NCBI RefSeq assembly: GCF_000765745.2
Contig: NZ_JRPC02000002.1
Span: 52,470 to 116,469 of the forward strand
Direction: 5' to 3'
From: Helicobacter apodemus
Lineage (GTDB): Bacteria > Campylobacterota > Campylobacteria > Campylobacterales > Helicobacteraceae
DNA: 64,000 nucleotides
Shown: positions 35,565 to 43,669 of the stretch, piece after piece
Layout of the letters: each line of letters begins with the position of its first letter
How positions within the stretch are numbered: position 1 is the first letter of the stretch
Made by a program: the position numbers and the translations under genes
Notes under the pieces: model-generated
Seen by the model: only the letters and a program-made list of their open reading frames with translations
Databases searched by the model: none
Told to the model about the DNA's origin: nothing

Positions 35565-36266
35565 ATGCGTTTTGGAAAAATTGATTATTTAAATCTTTTG
35601 CCTTTTGAAGTTTTTATACGCTCTTACCCAACACCTTCTCATTTTAAATTATTTTATCAGAAGAAAAAATCTTATCCTGCTAAGCTTAATACAGAGTTTC
35701 TATTTGGTCGCCTTGATGCTGGGTTTGTTTCTTCTATTACCGCACTCTATAATAAAAAAAATAAAAGATTCTTAGCTTCTTCTATCGGAATTATTGCAAA
35801 GAGTAAGGTTTTAAGCGTTATTTGTCTTAATACAGAAGAGGGAAATGATTACCAATCGGCAACTTCTAATGCACTTTTAAAGGTTTTAAGGCTTAAAGGA
35901 CGCGTGCTAATTGGAGATAGGGCTTTAGTAGAAGCTTTGAAAAGAAAAAAAGAACAACAAGATTTTATCGATATGGCACAATGTTGGAGCGATAGGGAGC
36001 ATTTACCTTTTGTGTTTGGTAGGCTTTGTGTAAGGGGGCATTATGGTTTTTTTATAAAAATGATCCAATCTTTTCAAAAAAAGTCTATTAGAATCCCTCA
36101 TTATTGGCTTATGAAATATTCTTACAAAACAGGAGTGAGTAAGAAAGATATTTTAGAATATTTAAAACTTATTTCTTACAAAATTGATAAAAAGGCATAT
36201 TATGGAGTGGAAAGGTTTTATAGAGAATTACGAATTTTAGGAATAAAATCCCCAAAAAGATTCTAA
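35565..36266 (+). CDS. mqnA: chorismate dehydratase MqnA (futalosine menaquinone pathway)
   Basis: MqnA turns chorismate into 3-enolpyruvyl-benzoate, first step of the futalosine route to menaquinone. The 233-residue protein starts RFGKIDYLNLLPFEVF and has DAGFVSSITALY, YQSATSNALLKVL, VLIGDRAL and LPFVFGRLCV, close to my memory of the C. jejuni MqnA. The family fold is a periplasmic-binding-like one, but no signal peptide is present. It draws on chorismate, the same precursor as the trp genes just upstream. This pathway is typical of Campylobacterota. Confidence 0.88.
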   Translation: MRFGKIDYLNLLPFEVFIRSYPTPSHFKLFYQKKKSYPAKLNTEFLFGRLDAGFVSSITALYNKKNKRFLASSIGIIAKSKVLSVICLNTEEGNDYQSATSNALLKVLRLKGRVLIGDRALVEALKRKKEQQDFIDMAQCWSDREHLPFVFGRLCVRGHYGFFIKMIQSFQKKSIRIPHYWLMKYSYKTGVSKKDILEYLKLISYKIDKKAYYGVERFYRELRILGIKSPKRF

Positions 36267-36315
36267 AAACATTGCTAAGAAACTATCCTTTAATATTAAA
36301 TGCAGTTTTTTTTTG

Positions 36316-36321
36316 TATAAT
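36316..36321 (+). promoter_or_regulatory. candidate -10 box of the ndk operon
   Basis: TATAAT, 54 bases before the chosen ndk ATG, directly preceded by a T-rich run ending in TTTTG. This is the only clear promoter in the mqnA-ndk gap and would serve ndk-yceD-rpmF-plsX-fabH. Confidence 0.5.
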
Positions 36322-36375
36322 ATTAGCCCTAAAAATATTTAGAAATCCCCAAGAAATTTGGGTATAGGAGTAAAA

Positions 36376-36789
36376 ATGGAGCAGACATTATCCATTATCA
36401 AACCTGATGCGGTTAAGAAGAATGTTGTTGGAAAGATTATCGATAGGTTTGAAAGTAATGGCTTAAGGGTTGCTACGATGAAAAAAGTGCAGCTTAGTCA
36501 ATGTGATGCAAAAGAATTTTATGCCGTGCATAAGGAGCGTCCCTTTTTCGCAGATTTGGTAGATTTTATGGTAAGTGGTCCTGTAGTTATTATCGTGTTA
36601 GAGGGGCTAAATGCTATTGCAAAAAATCGTGAGCTTATGGGTGCTACAGATCCGAAAGAAGCAGCAGCGGGGACAATTAGGGCAGATTTTGCTGATAGTA
36701 TTGATGCTAATGCTGTTCATGGTAGTGATAGTTTAGAAAATGCTAAGAGAGAAATTGCATTTTTCTTTGCTAACAGAGAAATTTATTGA
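36376..36789 (+). CDS. ndk: nucleoside diphosphate kinase
   Basis: Ndk exchanges the terminal phosphate between nucleotides via phosphohistidine. The 137-residue protein begins [15 protein letters not shown], has ERPFF and MGATDP, and the active His115 in [13 protein letters not shown] chose ATG 36376, five bases after GGAG (36367-36370); a TTG at 36358 in frame has no such site. It leads the conserved set ndk-yceD-rpmF-plsX-fabH. Confidence 0.97.
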   Translation: MEQTLSIIKPDAVKKNVVGKIIDRFESNGLRVATMKKVQLSQCDAKEFYAVHKERPFFADLVDFMVSGPVVIIVLEGLNAIAKNRELMGATDPKEAAAGTIRADFADSIDANAVHGSDSLENAKREIAFFFANREIY

Positions 36790-36796
36790 TTATAGA

Positions 36797-37159
36797 ATGT
36801 CTAAAATACCTTTTAGTAAAGTTTTTCAAGTTTGTAAAAATGGAGAAAAACTACCCTTTAGGGTTGAGCTTGAAGGCGTAGTGCTAGAGGGCTTTTTATC
36901 ACTTAAGAATGCTTTGGGATTGGTTAGATTAGAGGCATTCTTAAAAGGGCAAATGCCTTTGATTTGTGATTTAAGTGGAGAAACCTATTTTCAAAACTTA
37001 AATGAAGTATTAGATTTTTATTTGAGTGATGGAGTGATTAGTTTAGAAAGTGGAAATTTTAGCGATATTGTTGAATGTGAAAGTGGAATGATTGATTTAG
37101 AAGAGATTCTAAGAAGTGAATTAGAAATGATTCGTTGTGATTATCATATTAAAAATTAA
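36797..37159 (+). CDS. DUF177/YceD-family protein
   Basis: The 120-residue acidic protein matches the position and pattern of YceD/DUF177, found upstream of rpmF in many bacteria and linked to 23S rRNA accumulation. The C-terminal part [16 protein letters not shown] and the acidic end [10 protein letters not shown] fit the family, but the two usual cysteine pairs are reduced to a single visible Cys in each region. I chose ATG 36797 just after ndk; an in-frame ATG at 36740 inside ndk is less likely. rpmF starts 14 bases downstream. Confidence 0.75.
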   Translation: MSKIPFSKVFQVCKNGEKLPFRVELEGVVLEGFLSLKNALGLVRLEAFLKGQMPLICDLSGETYFQNLNEVLDFYLSDGVISLESGNFSDIVECESGMIDLEEILRSELEMIRCDYHIKN

Positions 37160-37173
37160 ATAAGGAGTGTAAA

Positions 37174-37326
37174 ATGGCAGTTCCAAAAAGACGAGTAAGT
37201 AAGACAAGAGCGGCAAAAAGAAGGACGCATTATAAAGTTGCTTTAGCAACCCCTATAAAGGATAAGGATGGAAGTTGGAGAATGCCTCATCGTATTAATA
37301 AATTCACTGGAATTTATAAAAGTTAA
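37174..37326 (+). CDS. rpmF: 50S ribosomal protein L32
   Basis: This 50-residue protein reads [17 protein letters not shown] at its start and ends with a Lys-Ser, a clear L32. AAGGAG (37162-37167) is six bases before the ATG. No CxxC zinc pairs are present, so it is the zinc-free form, as common in Campylobacterota. It lies between yceD and plsX, the order found across many bacteria. Confidence 0.97.
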   Translation: MAVPKRRVSKTRAAKRRTHYKVALATPIKDKDGSWRMPHRINKFTGIYKS

Positions 37327-37345
37327 TGGTTTGGATTGAATCTCT

Positions 37346-38332
37346 ATGAGAATCGCTATTGATGCAATGGGCGGTGATTTTGGTTCTTTACCGCTTGTAG
37401 AAGGTGGTTTATTGGCATTAAAAAAATCTAATTTTACCTTAGTGCTTGTGGGGGATAAAAATATCCTTTCTCCCCTTATCCCTTCTAAGCTTAGTAGTAA
37501 AATCGAAATTATCCATTGTGATGATGTTATTACAATGGAGGAGGGTGCCACTTCTGCTTTGAAGCGGAAAGATAGCTCTATTTATGTAGCTATTGAAATG
37601 CTAAAGGATAGAAAAGTCGATGCCGTTGTCTCTGCAGGACATAGTGGTGCTACAATGAGTCTTGCTACGCTTAAGATTGGTCGTTTAAAGGGTGTATCGC
37701 GTCCTGCTATTTGCACCTTGATGCCTCGTATTGATGGGAAAAGAAGTTTGGTTGTCGATGCAGGGGCTAATGTAGATTGTAAGCCAGAAAATCTTTTTGA
37801 ATTTGCGGTTATGGGCTATGAGTATGCAACCGCTATTTTAAAGTATCCACAAGCAAGAATAGGGCTTTTAGCTAATGGTGAGGAAGAATGTAAAGGGAAT
37901 GAAATCACAAAAACCGCCTTTGACTTTCTTAAAAATCATCCTAATTTTGTCGGAAATGTAGAAGGCAATAATATTTTTGATTCTTCTGTGGAGGTAATTG
38001 TTTGCGATGGTTTTACCGGAAATGTTGCCTTAAAGGCAAGTGAGGGTGTTGCAGATTCTATTATTTATCTGCTTAAGCATTACATTAAATCTTCACCTAT
38101 GGGTATATTTGGCGCACTTTTTATGAAAAATGTTTTTAAGAAGCTTAAAAAGCAAATTGATTATGCAGAATATGGAGGTGCTCCGCTTTTAGGCGTTGAT
38201 GGTAATGTGATTATTTGTCATGGTAAAAGTAACGCTAAAGCGATGAAGAATGCCATTTTTCAAGCTATTGCTACGATTGAAAATAATATTAATGATAGAA
38301 TCTTACAAGCACTGCATCAGTATAAAATTTAA
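37346..38332 (+). CDS. plsX: phosphate acyltransferase PlsX
   Basis: PlsX makes acyl-phosphate from acyl-ACP for phospholipid synthesis. The 328-residue protein begins [13 protein letters not shown] and has [41 protein letters not shown] and [17 protein letters not shown], all family signatures. No strong ribosome binding site precedes the ATG; coupling to rpmF (19-base gap) is likely. It is followed by fabH after 15 bases. Confidence 0.96.
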   Translation: MRIAIDAMGGDFGSLPLVEGGLLALKKSNFTLVLVGDKNILSPLIPSKLSSKIEIIHCDDVITMEEGATSALKRKDSSIYVAIEMLKDRKVDAVVSAGHSGATMSLATLKIGRLKGVSRPAICTLMPRIDGKRSLVVDAGANVDCKPENLFEFAVMGYEYATAILKYPQARIGLLANGEEECKGNEITKTAFDFLKNHPNFVGNVEGNNIFDSSVEVIVCDGFTGNVALKASEGVADSIIYLLKHYIKSSPMGIFGALFMKNVFKKLKKQIDYAEYGGAPLLGVDGNVIICHGKSNAKAMKNAIFQAIATIENNINDRILQALHQYKI

Positions 38333-38347
38333 TCAATTAAGGGAATT

Positions 38348-39358
38348 ATGGAGATGGAAAAACCAATTTATGCTTCTTTAAAATCTATTGGTGCTTATGC
38401 TCCAGAAAATATTGTAACCAATTATGATTTAGAAAAAATAGTGGATACAAGTGATGAATGGATTGTGAAACGTACCGGTATTAAAGAGCGTAGATTCGCA
38501 GAGGCTAATGAGGCTACAAGCGACCTTGCGACAAAGGCAGCAAAGATTGCATTAAAGAGAGCAAAAATAACCCCCAAAGAAGTTGATATGGTAATTGTAG
38601 CGACTATCTCTCCAGATTTTTTTTGTATGCCTTCCACTGCCTGTATCGTTGCTAATAAGCTTGGGATTGTAGGAAAACCAGCTTTTGACATTTCTGCGGC
38701 TTGTAGTGGGTTTGTTTATCTACTCTCTTTAGCTAATGCTTTTATTCTCTCAAAAATGTATAAAAATATCCTTATCATAGGGGCGGAAAAAATTTCAAGC
38801 ATTTTAGATATGCAAGATAGGAATACTTGTGTGCTTTTTGGGGATGGTGCTGGGGCTGCATTAATTGGCGTTACTAGTGAGAGGGAAAAAAGTATTGTAG
38901 ATGTCCAAGTTTCTTCTAATGGGGAGTATCAAGATTTTTTGATAACCCCAGGTTGTGGGAGTAGGTATCCAGCAAGTCAAGAAGTGTTAGAGCAAAGATT
39001 GCAATTTCTTAAAATGAAGGGTAATGAAACTTTTAAAGTCGCGGTAAAAACGCTTAGTAGTGATGTTGTTGAGATTTTAGAGAAAAATCATTTAAGCATT
39101 GATGATATTGATTTTTTTGTTCCTCATCAGGCAAATCAACGCATTATTTCTGCTGTGGGTGATGCGTTAAATATAGATTCACAAAAGGTGGTGCTTACGG
39201 TGCAAAAATATGGCAATACTTCAGCGGCTTCTATACCTATGGCTATTAATGAATTCTATGAAGAAGGTAGAATCAAAAAGGGTTCAAAGCTGCTTTTAGA
39301 TGCTTTTGGTGGGGGTTTAACTTGGGGTTCTGCTATCCTTACTTTCAATGGGGAGTGA
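38348..39358 (+). CDS. fabH: beta-ketoacyl-ACP synthase III FabH
   Basis: FabH starts fatty acid synthesis by joining acetyl-CoA to malonyl-ACP. The 336-residue protein has the catalytic Cys119 in [13 protein letters not shown], His in [10 protein letters not shown] and Asn in [11 protein letters not shown]. The start is either ATG 38348 (three bases after AAGGGA) or in-frame ATG 38354; both give the same core. It ends the ndk operon; no clear terminator follows. Confidence 0.96.
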   Translation: MEMEKPIYASLKSIGAYAPENIVTNYDLEKIVDTSDEWIVKRTGIKERRFAEANEATSDLATKAAKIALKRAKITPKEVDMVIVATISPDFFCMPSTACIVANKLGIVGKPAFDISAACSGFVYLLSLANAFILSKMYKNILIIGAEKISSILDMQDRNTCVLFGDGAGAALIGVTSEREKSIVDVQVSSNGEYQDFLITPGCGSRYPASQEVLEQRLQFLKMKGNETFKVAVKTLSSDVVEILEKNHLSIDDIDFFVPHQANQRIISAVGDALNIDSQKVVLTVQKYGNTSAASIPMAINEFYEEGRIKKGSKLLLDAFGGGLTWGSAILTFNGE

Positions 39359-39739
39359 GAAGTTTTGCTTAAAAAACTATGAATCTCCTTAGACTTTCTT
39401 TCTTAATTGTCGCCTTGTATTAACCAAACAAAAAGTTGTAATAAAAGTGAAAGCTATAAGCTTAATACTTTTACAAAGATTCTACTAAACACTAAACAAA
39501 TAGTGTTGCATTTAAAATTGAAATTGTTAAGGGGAGATAATGAAAAAAGATGACTTGAATCTAAAAGTGTTTGAGGCTAGTAAGGGAGGTAAAATTGATG
39601 ATAATATTGAGATTAAAGATAGTAAAAATATTGTTAAAAAGGGATTACGCTATTTTTAAAGTATTTCATTTCCTAAAACTTTGTATTTGCCCATATAGTA
39701 ACTTTTGTAGAGGTTAAATATCAAGGTGATCAGGAAGTT
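39359..39739. other. 381-bp low-coding region between fabH and the pseudopilin genes
   Basis: Apart from a possible 39-residue reading frame (39540-39659) nothing coding is recognised. A tandem ACTAAAC pair (39484-39497) overlaps an inverted repeat AACACTA-AACAAA-TAGTGTT (39488-39507). The 3' end of the reverse pseudopilin operon lies at its right edge. Confidence 0.5.
39540..39659 (+). CDS. possible small protein of 39 residues
   Basis: The frame starts at ATG 39540 after GGGGAG (39531-39536, three to four bases away) and gives a Lys/Asp-rich peptide ending GLRYF. No family is recognised; the sequence could be a fragment of a lost gene. The inverted repeat at 39488-39507 lies just upstream. 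Being so short and with tight ribosome-site spacing, it is doubtful. Confidence 0.3.
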   Translation: MKKDDLNLKVFEASKGGKIDDNIEIKDSKNIVKKGLRYF

Positions 39740-40132
39740 TTAAAAAATATCACATAAAGATTCATTGTTGTGGAGTTTATCACTTTTGGTAGGTTGGCAT
39801 TCTAAGATACCATTTTTTAGGATAAAGGATATTTTTTTATCGCCATTAATAGCTATAAATCCATTTTTTTGTGTTTGGAAAGAGCAATTACTAGGTTTTA
39901 AATCTAAATGTGTATAGAGTCCCATTAAGTCGATATTTGGATTGTTTGTTTGGTTGATTTGTTTTTTAAGTGCAATTTTGAAATTAAAAATTTGCATTTG
40001 AAGTTTTGTCATACAAGAACTTTGTTGGTAATTGGTAAATTTTGGTAAGGCAAAAGAAAACAAAACCCCCATAATTAACAAAGCTAAAATAACTTCTAAA
40101 AGGCTAAAAGCCTTTTTGGAGTTAAAAAACAA
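39740..40132 (-). CDS. pseudopilin-like protein (type IV prepilin N terminus)
   Basis: The 130-residue protein has a class III signal: SKKA then FSLLEVILALLIMGVLFSFALPKF, with cleavage before Phe and the key Glu at mature position 5. The -1 residue is Ala rather than Gly, a form I recall in Campylobacterota pseudopilins. The rest is a small periplasmic domain with three Cys. It overlaps the preceding pseudopilin gene by 11 bases. Likely a subunit of a type II secretion or DNA-uptake pseudopilus; the ATPase, secretin and membrane platform genes are not nearby. Confidence 0.8.
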   Translation of the reverse strand: MFFNSKKAFSLLEVILALLIMGVLFSFALPKFTNYQQSSCMTKLQMQIFNFKIALKKQINQTNNPNIDLMGLYTHLDLKPSNCSFQTQKNGFIAINGDKKISFILKNGILECQPTKSDKLHNNESLCDIF

Positions 40133-40598
40133 TAGAGCTACTTAGGAGAGGTATAATAAGTGGGGTGTTAGGGATTAAACGCAATTCAAAAACGAGTTTT
40201 TCACAAAGATCTCCTTTTTGATTAGCAACAATAGGCGTAGAAATTTCTAAAAATTTTACAGATTGTGGAGTGGTTGCCTGTGTGCCATTTTCATCACTTA
40301 ATAATCTTGCACTAATGCAAGGAGTAGCATTGTTATTAAGTTTGGTAGAGATTTTATAGTCCCCAATATCCCAATTAGAGGGGCTTAAAGTAATAGCGGT
40401 ATTAAAAGTTCCTTGCCCTTGGGATAAGAAAAAAGCTGGAAAAGAGCTTTTTAATGTATTAATATCACTTTTGAGGGCAACGAGTTTTGCATCCTCCCTG
40501 CTTGCAGAGATTTTAGGGATTGCAACAGCAGCTAATATCCCTAAAATTACTAAGATAAAGATTAATTCTAGCATTGTAAAGGCTTTTTTACTTTTCAA
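40122..40598 (-). CDS. pseudopilin-like protein (type IV prepilin N terminus), larger
   Basis: The 158-residue protein starts MKSKKA then FTMLELIFILVILGILAAVAIPKIS: a prepilin peptidase site with Glu5 and the conserved Pro at the end of the helix. Two Cys lie in the C-terminal part. It starts nine bases after the lutC stop and overlaps the second pseudopilin, so it appears to be transcribed with the lactate genes. In C. jejuni comparable pseudopilins (Cts proteins) serve natural transformation; that role here is inferred. Confidence 0.82.
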   Translation of the reverse strand: MKSKKAFTMLELIFILVILGILAAVAIPKISASREDAKLVALKSDINTLKSSFPAFFLSQGQGTFNTAITLSPSNWDIGDYKISTKLNNNATPCISARLLSDENGTQATTPQSVKFLEISTPIVANQKGDLCEKLVFELRLIPNTPLIIPLLSSSIVF

Positions 40599-40607
40599 AG
40601 GGATTCC

Positions 40608-41258
40608 TTAATAGAGTAAAACATAAGTTACGCGTGAGCCGTGAACCCCAAAAACGGTTTGGAGTTCAATATCAGCAGTTCTTGAAGGACCTGCTACAAA
40701 AATGATATTAGAAGGTAATATCTCCCCACCACTTCGGTTTTTTTCATAAGTTTTAATGGCGATTGTAGCTTCATAGAGATTTTCAACAATGCTATTTTTT
40801 TCTAAAAGATAAATGCAAGTGTTGGTAATGAGTGAAGATAGACGCGGAGCGTTGGTATTGGAGCTAAGCCCAATAATCCCTAGATTGGCTACAGCACAAC
40901 GTGCCTTAACAATAGAAGTATCAATCCCAAAACATTGCTCACGCATAGTATCAATACTCTTTGTGTAAGGGATTAGCCTAAAATCTGATTGGAGGTTTTC
41001 TAAAGGCAGCTTAATATCTGTATTATACAGCACTTCTTTAGCTTTAATTTCTTTTAAGGTATCTTGCAATGTTGTAAGGAGTGTATCTAAGGTGCATTCT
41101 TTAATGATGGCTTTATTATTAGTTTGGTTGATTTTATATTCTTCGATGAGATTAGATTGCGTGATTTTCATAGGGCTTTGGTAGGATATGGGTGTGTAAT
41201 TAATAGTATTTTGTTGCAAAGAATCTCTAATGTTTTTGAGAATAGCTTCTTTACTCAT
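40608..41258 (-). CDS. lutC: lactate utilization protein LutC (LUD domain)
   Basis: LutC is the LUD-domain subunit of the LutABC iron-sulfur L-lactate dehydrogenase complex. The 216-residue protein ends with the family segment GPSRTADIELQTVFGVHGS and has CAVANLGIIGLSS in the middle. It overlaps lutB by eight bases. Nine bases after its stop begins a pseudopilin gene. Confidence 0.9.
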   Translation of the reverse strand: MSKEAILKNIRDSLQQNTINYTPISYQSPMKITQSNLIEEYKINQTNNKAIIKECTLDTLLTTLQDTLKEIKAKEVLYNTDIKLPLENLQSDFRLIPYTKSIDTMREQCFGIDTSIVKARCAVANLGIIGLSSNTNAPRLSSLITNTCIYLLEKNSIVENLYEATIAIKTYEKNRSGGEILPSNIIFVAGPSRTADIELQTVFGVHGSRVTYVLLY

Positions 41259-42690
41259 AAATTACTCCTTGCATTTGGGATACTTTTTTGTGAAGATTCC
41301 CATTTATTGCTGGAAACTCCCTATAGGTAACCCATTGCTTTAATAAGGGTAGGATAGGAGAGATGGGTTTGCTAAGTGGGGCTAAGAGATTGGAGAGATA
41401 GAGCATAAGACGCCATTGTTTTGGGCTTGTTGCTAGATTAGAAAAACTTTGCATGGCTTTTATTTCAGCAGGATTTTTTGTCTCCTTTGTAGTTCCTATG
41501 ACATTTTTTCTCCCTTGTCCCACTCTCTCACTTCGTAAATCTCTAATAAGCTCTGCTAAGGGTATTTTTACAGGACATACTTCAGAGCATCTCCCACAAA
41601 GTGAGCATAAATCAAGCATAGGACTAAATTTGTTTAACCCAAAGAGTTGAGGAGAAATAACCTTACCAATAGGGCCAGGATAAGGGCTAAGATAAGCGTG
41701 TCCGCCAATTTTATCATAAATAGGGCAGTGATTAAGGCATGTCCCACAGCGGATACAGCTAAGGGATTGGTAATAATGAGAATCTTTTAGCATATTAGAG
41801 CGGTTATTATCTAAAAGTATAATATGCACTTCTTTAGGACCATCTAACTCACCCTCTTTTCTAGGGGAGGAAATAATATTGTTATAGCAAGTAACAGGAG
41901 CTCCTGTAGCAGAGGGTATTAAAAGAGCGTTTAAAATAGAAGCTTCTTCAAAGCTTTCAATAACCTTTTCAATACCACAAAATGCGATATGTATATCACA
42001 AGCGGTTGTGCTCATTCTGCCATTACCCTCATTTTCTAAGAGCCATATCGCACCTTCATTGGCAATAGCGAAATTGACCCCGCTTAAACCTATTTTAAAT
42101 TCTTGAAACTCTTTGCGTAGATGAATCCTTGCAATTTCATTGAGTTTTTCTGGTTCTGTTTCTAAAGGAGCATTGAGCTTATCGCGAAAAATCTCACCGA
42201 TTTGATGGCGATTTTTATGAATGGCGGGAACTACGATATGCACGGGTGGTTCATCAATAAGCTGAATGATAAGCTCTCCTAAATCGGTTTCAATAGGATC
42301 TAATCCTTTTTGTTTTAAGAAAGCATTAAGATGCGTTTCTTCACTTGCCATAGATTTGCCCTTCAAGATTTTATTGACACTATTTTGTTGCATAAGCTCA
42401 TAAACAATTTCATTAGCTTCTTGGGGTGTGCTAGCCCAATGCACTTTTAAACCATTTTGGGTGGCATTTTTTTCAAAGGTTTCTAGCAAAGAATCAAGTT
42501 TGCTTAGATTCTTATTTTTGAGTTGTTTTGCCTTTTCTCTTAGGGATTCCCAATCTATAAAACGATTAGCAATAAGATTTTTGCGGTTGGTTTTAAGCGT
42601 ATCCATACCATTTAAGAGATTATTGCGTAATTGTGCATCTTGAAGCTTGCTTTGGATAATGCTATGGTATTGCTCTTTGGTGGTTTCCAT
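41251..42690 (-). CDS. lutB: lactate utilization iron-sulfur protein LutB
   Basis: LutB carries the electron-transfer clusters of LutABC. The 479-residue protein has an N-terminal LUD domain with an NEGAIWLLENEGNGR segment, and two 4Fe-4S motifs, CIRCGTCLNHCP and CSLCGRCSEVCP, around residues 310-370. A C-terminal DUF3390-like tail follows. It sits three bases after lutA, in the usual A-B-C order, as in the H. pylori lactate locus. Confidence 0.93.
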   Translation of the reverse strand: METTKEQYHSIIQSKLQDAQLRNNLLNGMDTLKTNRKNLIANRFIDWESLREKAKQLKNKNLSKLDSLLETFEKNATQNGLKVHWASTPQEANEIVYELMQQNSVNKILKGKSMASEETHLNAFLKQKGLDPIETDLGELIIQLIDEPPVHIVVPAIHKNRHQIGEIFRDKLNAPLETEPEKLNEIARIHLRKEFQEFKIGLSGVNFAIANEGAIWLLENEGNGRMSTTACDIHIAFCGIEKVIESFEEASILNALLIPSATGAPVTCYNNIISSPRKEGELDGPKEVHIILLDNNRSNMLKDSHYYQSLSCIRCGTCLNHCPIYDKIGGHAYLSPYPGPIGKVISPQLFGLNKFSPMLDLCSLCGRCSEVCPVKIPLAELIRDLRSERVGQGRKNVIGTTKETKNPAEIKAMQSFSNLATSPKQWRLMLYLSNLLAPLSKPISPILPLLKQWVTYREFPAINGNLHKKVSQMQGVIYE

Positions 42691-42693
42691 ACC

Positions 42694-43419
42694 CTATGCT
42701 CCTATTCTTTGGGCTAAGAAATCATAAAAGTGCATAGTTTTTATATTGACTCCTTGTTTTTTCATTGCTCCACTAATGTTTAATAAACAGCCAGAATCTG
42801 CACTTAAGAGATATTCTACCTTACGCGATTGTATGTCTTGTATTTTTTGGCTTACCATAGCATAGGATATTTCTGGTTCTTTAATGCTAAAAGTTCCTCC
42901 AAAACCGCAACATTCTTCTTCTCTTTCTAGCTCGATAAGTTCGACATTTTTTAAGCTTTTGATAAGAGATTTTGCAGAAGCAATACATTTAGTTACCCTT
43001 AGGGCGTGGCAATTGCTGTGCCAAGTTACTTTAGTGGGGCTTCCTTTATCCTCATAGCATACTTTAAGCTCTTTTTCTAAAAATTCGCTAAGTTCAAATA
43101 CTCTTTGGCTAAAGTCTTTTGCTTGTGATTGATAAGGAGTATTTTTAAAAAGCTCTTGATAATCTACTCTCATCATACCCGCACAAGAACCACTAGGGAC
43201 GATAATGGGTTCCTCTCCTTTAAAAAGATTCATTATATAAAGAGCAATTTTTTTACTCTCTTCATAATAGCCAGAATTATAGCTTGGTTGCCCACAGCAA
43301 GTTTGGTCTTTTTTAAAAATGACTTCTACCCCTTCTCTTTGCAATAATTTAATGCTATTAATACAGGTATCTGCAAACGCAACTGCTCCAATACAGGTCG
43401 AGAAAAAGAAAACACGCAT
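42694..43419 (-). CDS. lutA: lactate utilization protein LutA (CCG-domain)
   Basis: LutA has two cysteine-rich CCG domains like those of heterodisulfide reductase and glycolate oxidase GlcF: CCGQPSYNSGYYEES and CCGFGGTFSIKEPE. Length 241 matches LutA/YkgE. It is the first gene of the reverse operon lutA-lutB-lutC-pseudopilins. AAGGAG precedes the start on the reverse strand, and a CRP-type palindrome lies about 47-62 bases upstream. Confidence 0.92.
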   Translation of the reverse strand: MRVFFFSTCIGAVAFADTCINSIKLLQREGVEVIFKKDQTCCGQPSYNSGYYEESKKIALYIMNLFKGEEPIIVPSGSCAGMMRVDYQELFKNTPYQSQAKDFSQRVFELSEFLEKELKVCYEDKGSPTKVTWHSNCHALRVTKCIASAKSLIKSLKNVELIELEREEECCGFGGTFSIKEPEISYAMVSQKIQDIQSRKVEYLLSADSGCLLNISGAMKKQGVNIKTMHFYDFLAQRIGA

Positions 43420-43457
43420 TTAAACTCCTTGTGTTATTTCAAGGTTGATCTGAAGAA

Positions 43458-43463
43458 ATTGTA
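43458..43463 (-). promoter_or_regulatory. candidate -10 box of the lut operon
   Basis: On the reverse strand this is TACAAT, 38 bases before the lutA start. The CRP-type palindrome at 43466-43481 would then occupy the -35/-10 spacer region, a position more fitting for repression than activation. Confidence 0.3.
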
Positions 43464-43465
43464 TC

Positions 43466-43481
43466 TGTGAAATTTATCACA
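43466..43481. promoter_or_regulatory. CRP/FNR-family type palindrome between lutA and lctP
   Basis: TGTGA-AATTTA-TCACA matches the CRP-type consensus TGTGA-N6-TCACA at all ten fixed positions. It lies in the 250-bp control region between the divergent lactate oxidation and lactate uptake genes. No CRP-family regulator gene is in the window. The match and its place suggest carbon or redox control, but binding is not shown. Confidence 0.45.
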
Positions 43482-43626
43482 AAAAACTATATTTTTTATT
43501 GAAGTTTAGAATAAAAGCAATTAAGGTAAGTATTGTCTGTAAAAGTTTGTAACACATTTAGAAGTGTGAAGGAATAGTTTTTTAACAAAAGATGTAGAGG
43601 TAGTAGAAATTTAAGAATCAATTTTT

Positions 43627-43632
43627 TATAAT
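43627..43632 (+). promoter_or_regulatory. candidate -10 box of lctP
   Basis: TATAAT after a T-run, 38 bases before the lctP ATG. AAGGAG at 43659-43664 is five bases before the start codon. Confidence 0.5.
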
Positions 43633-43669
43633 GATTTTGTTGAATGTATGAATTATTTAAGGAGAAAAG

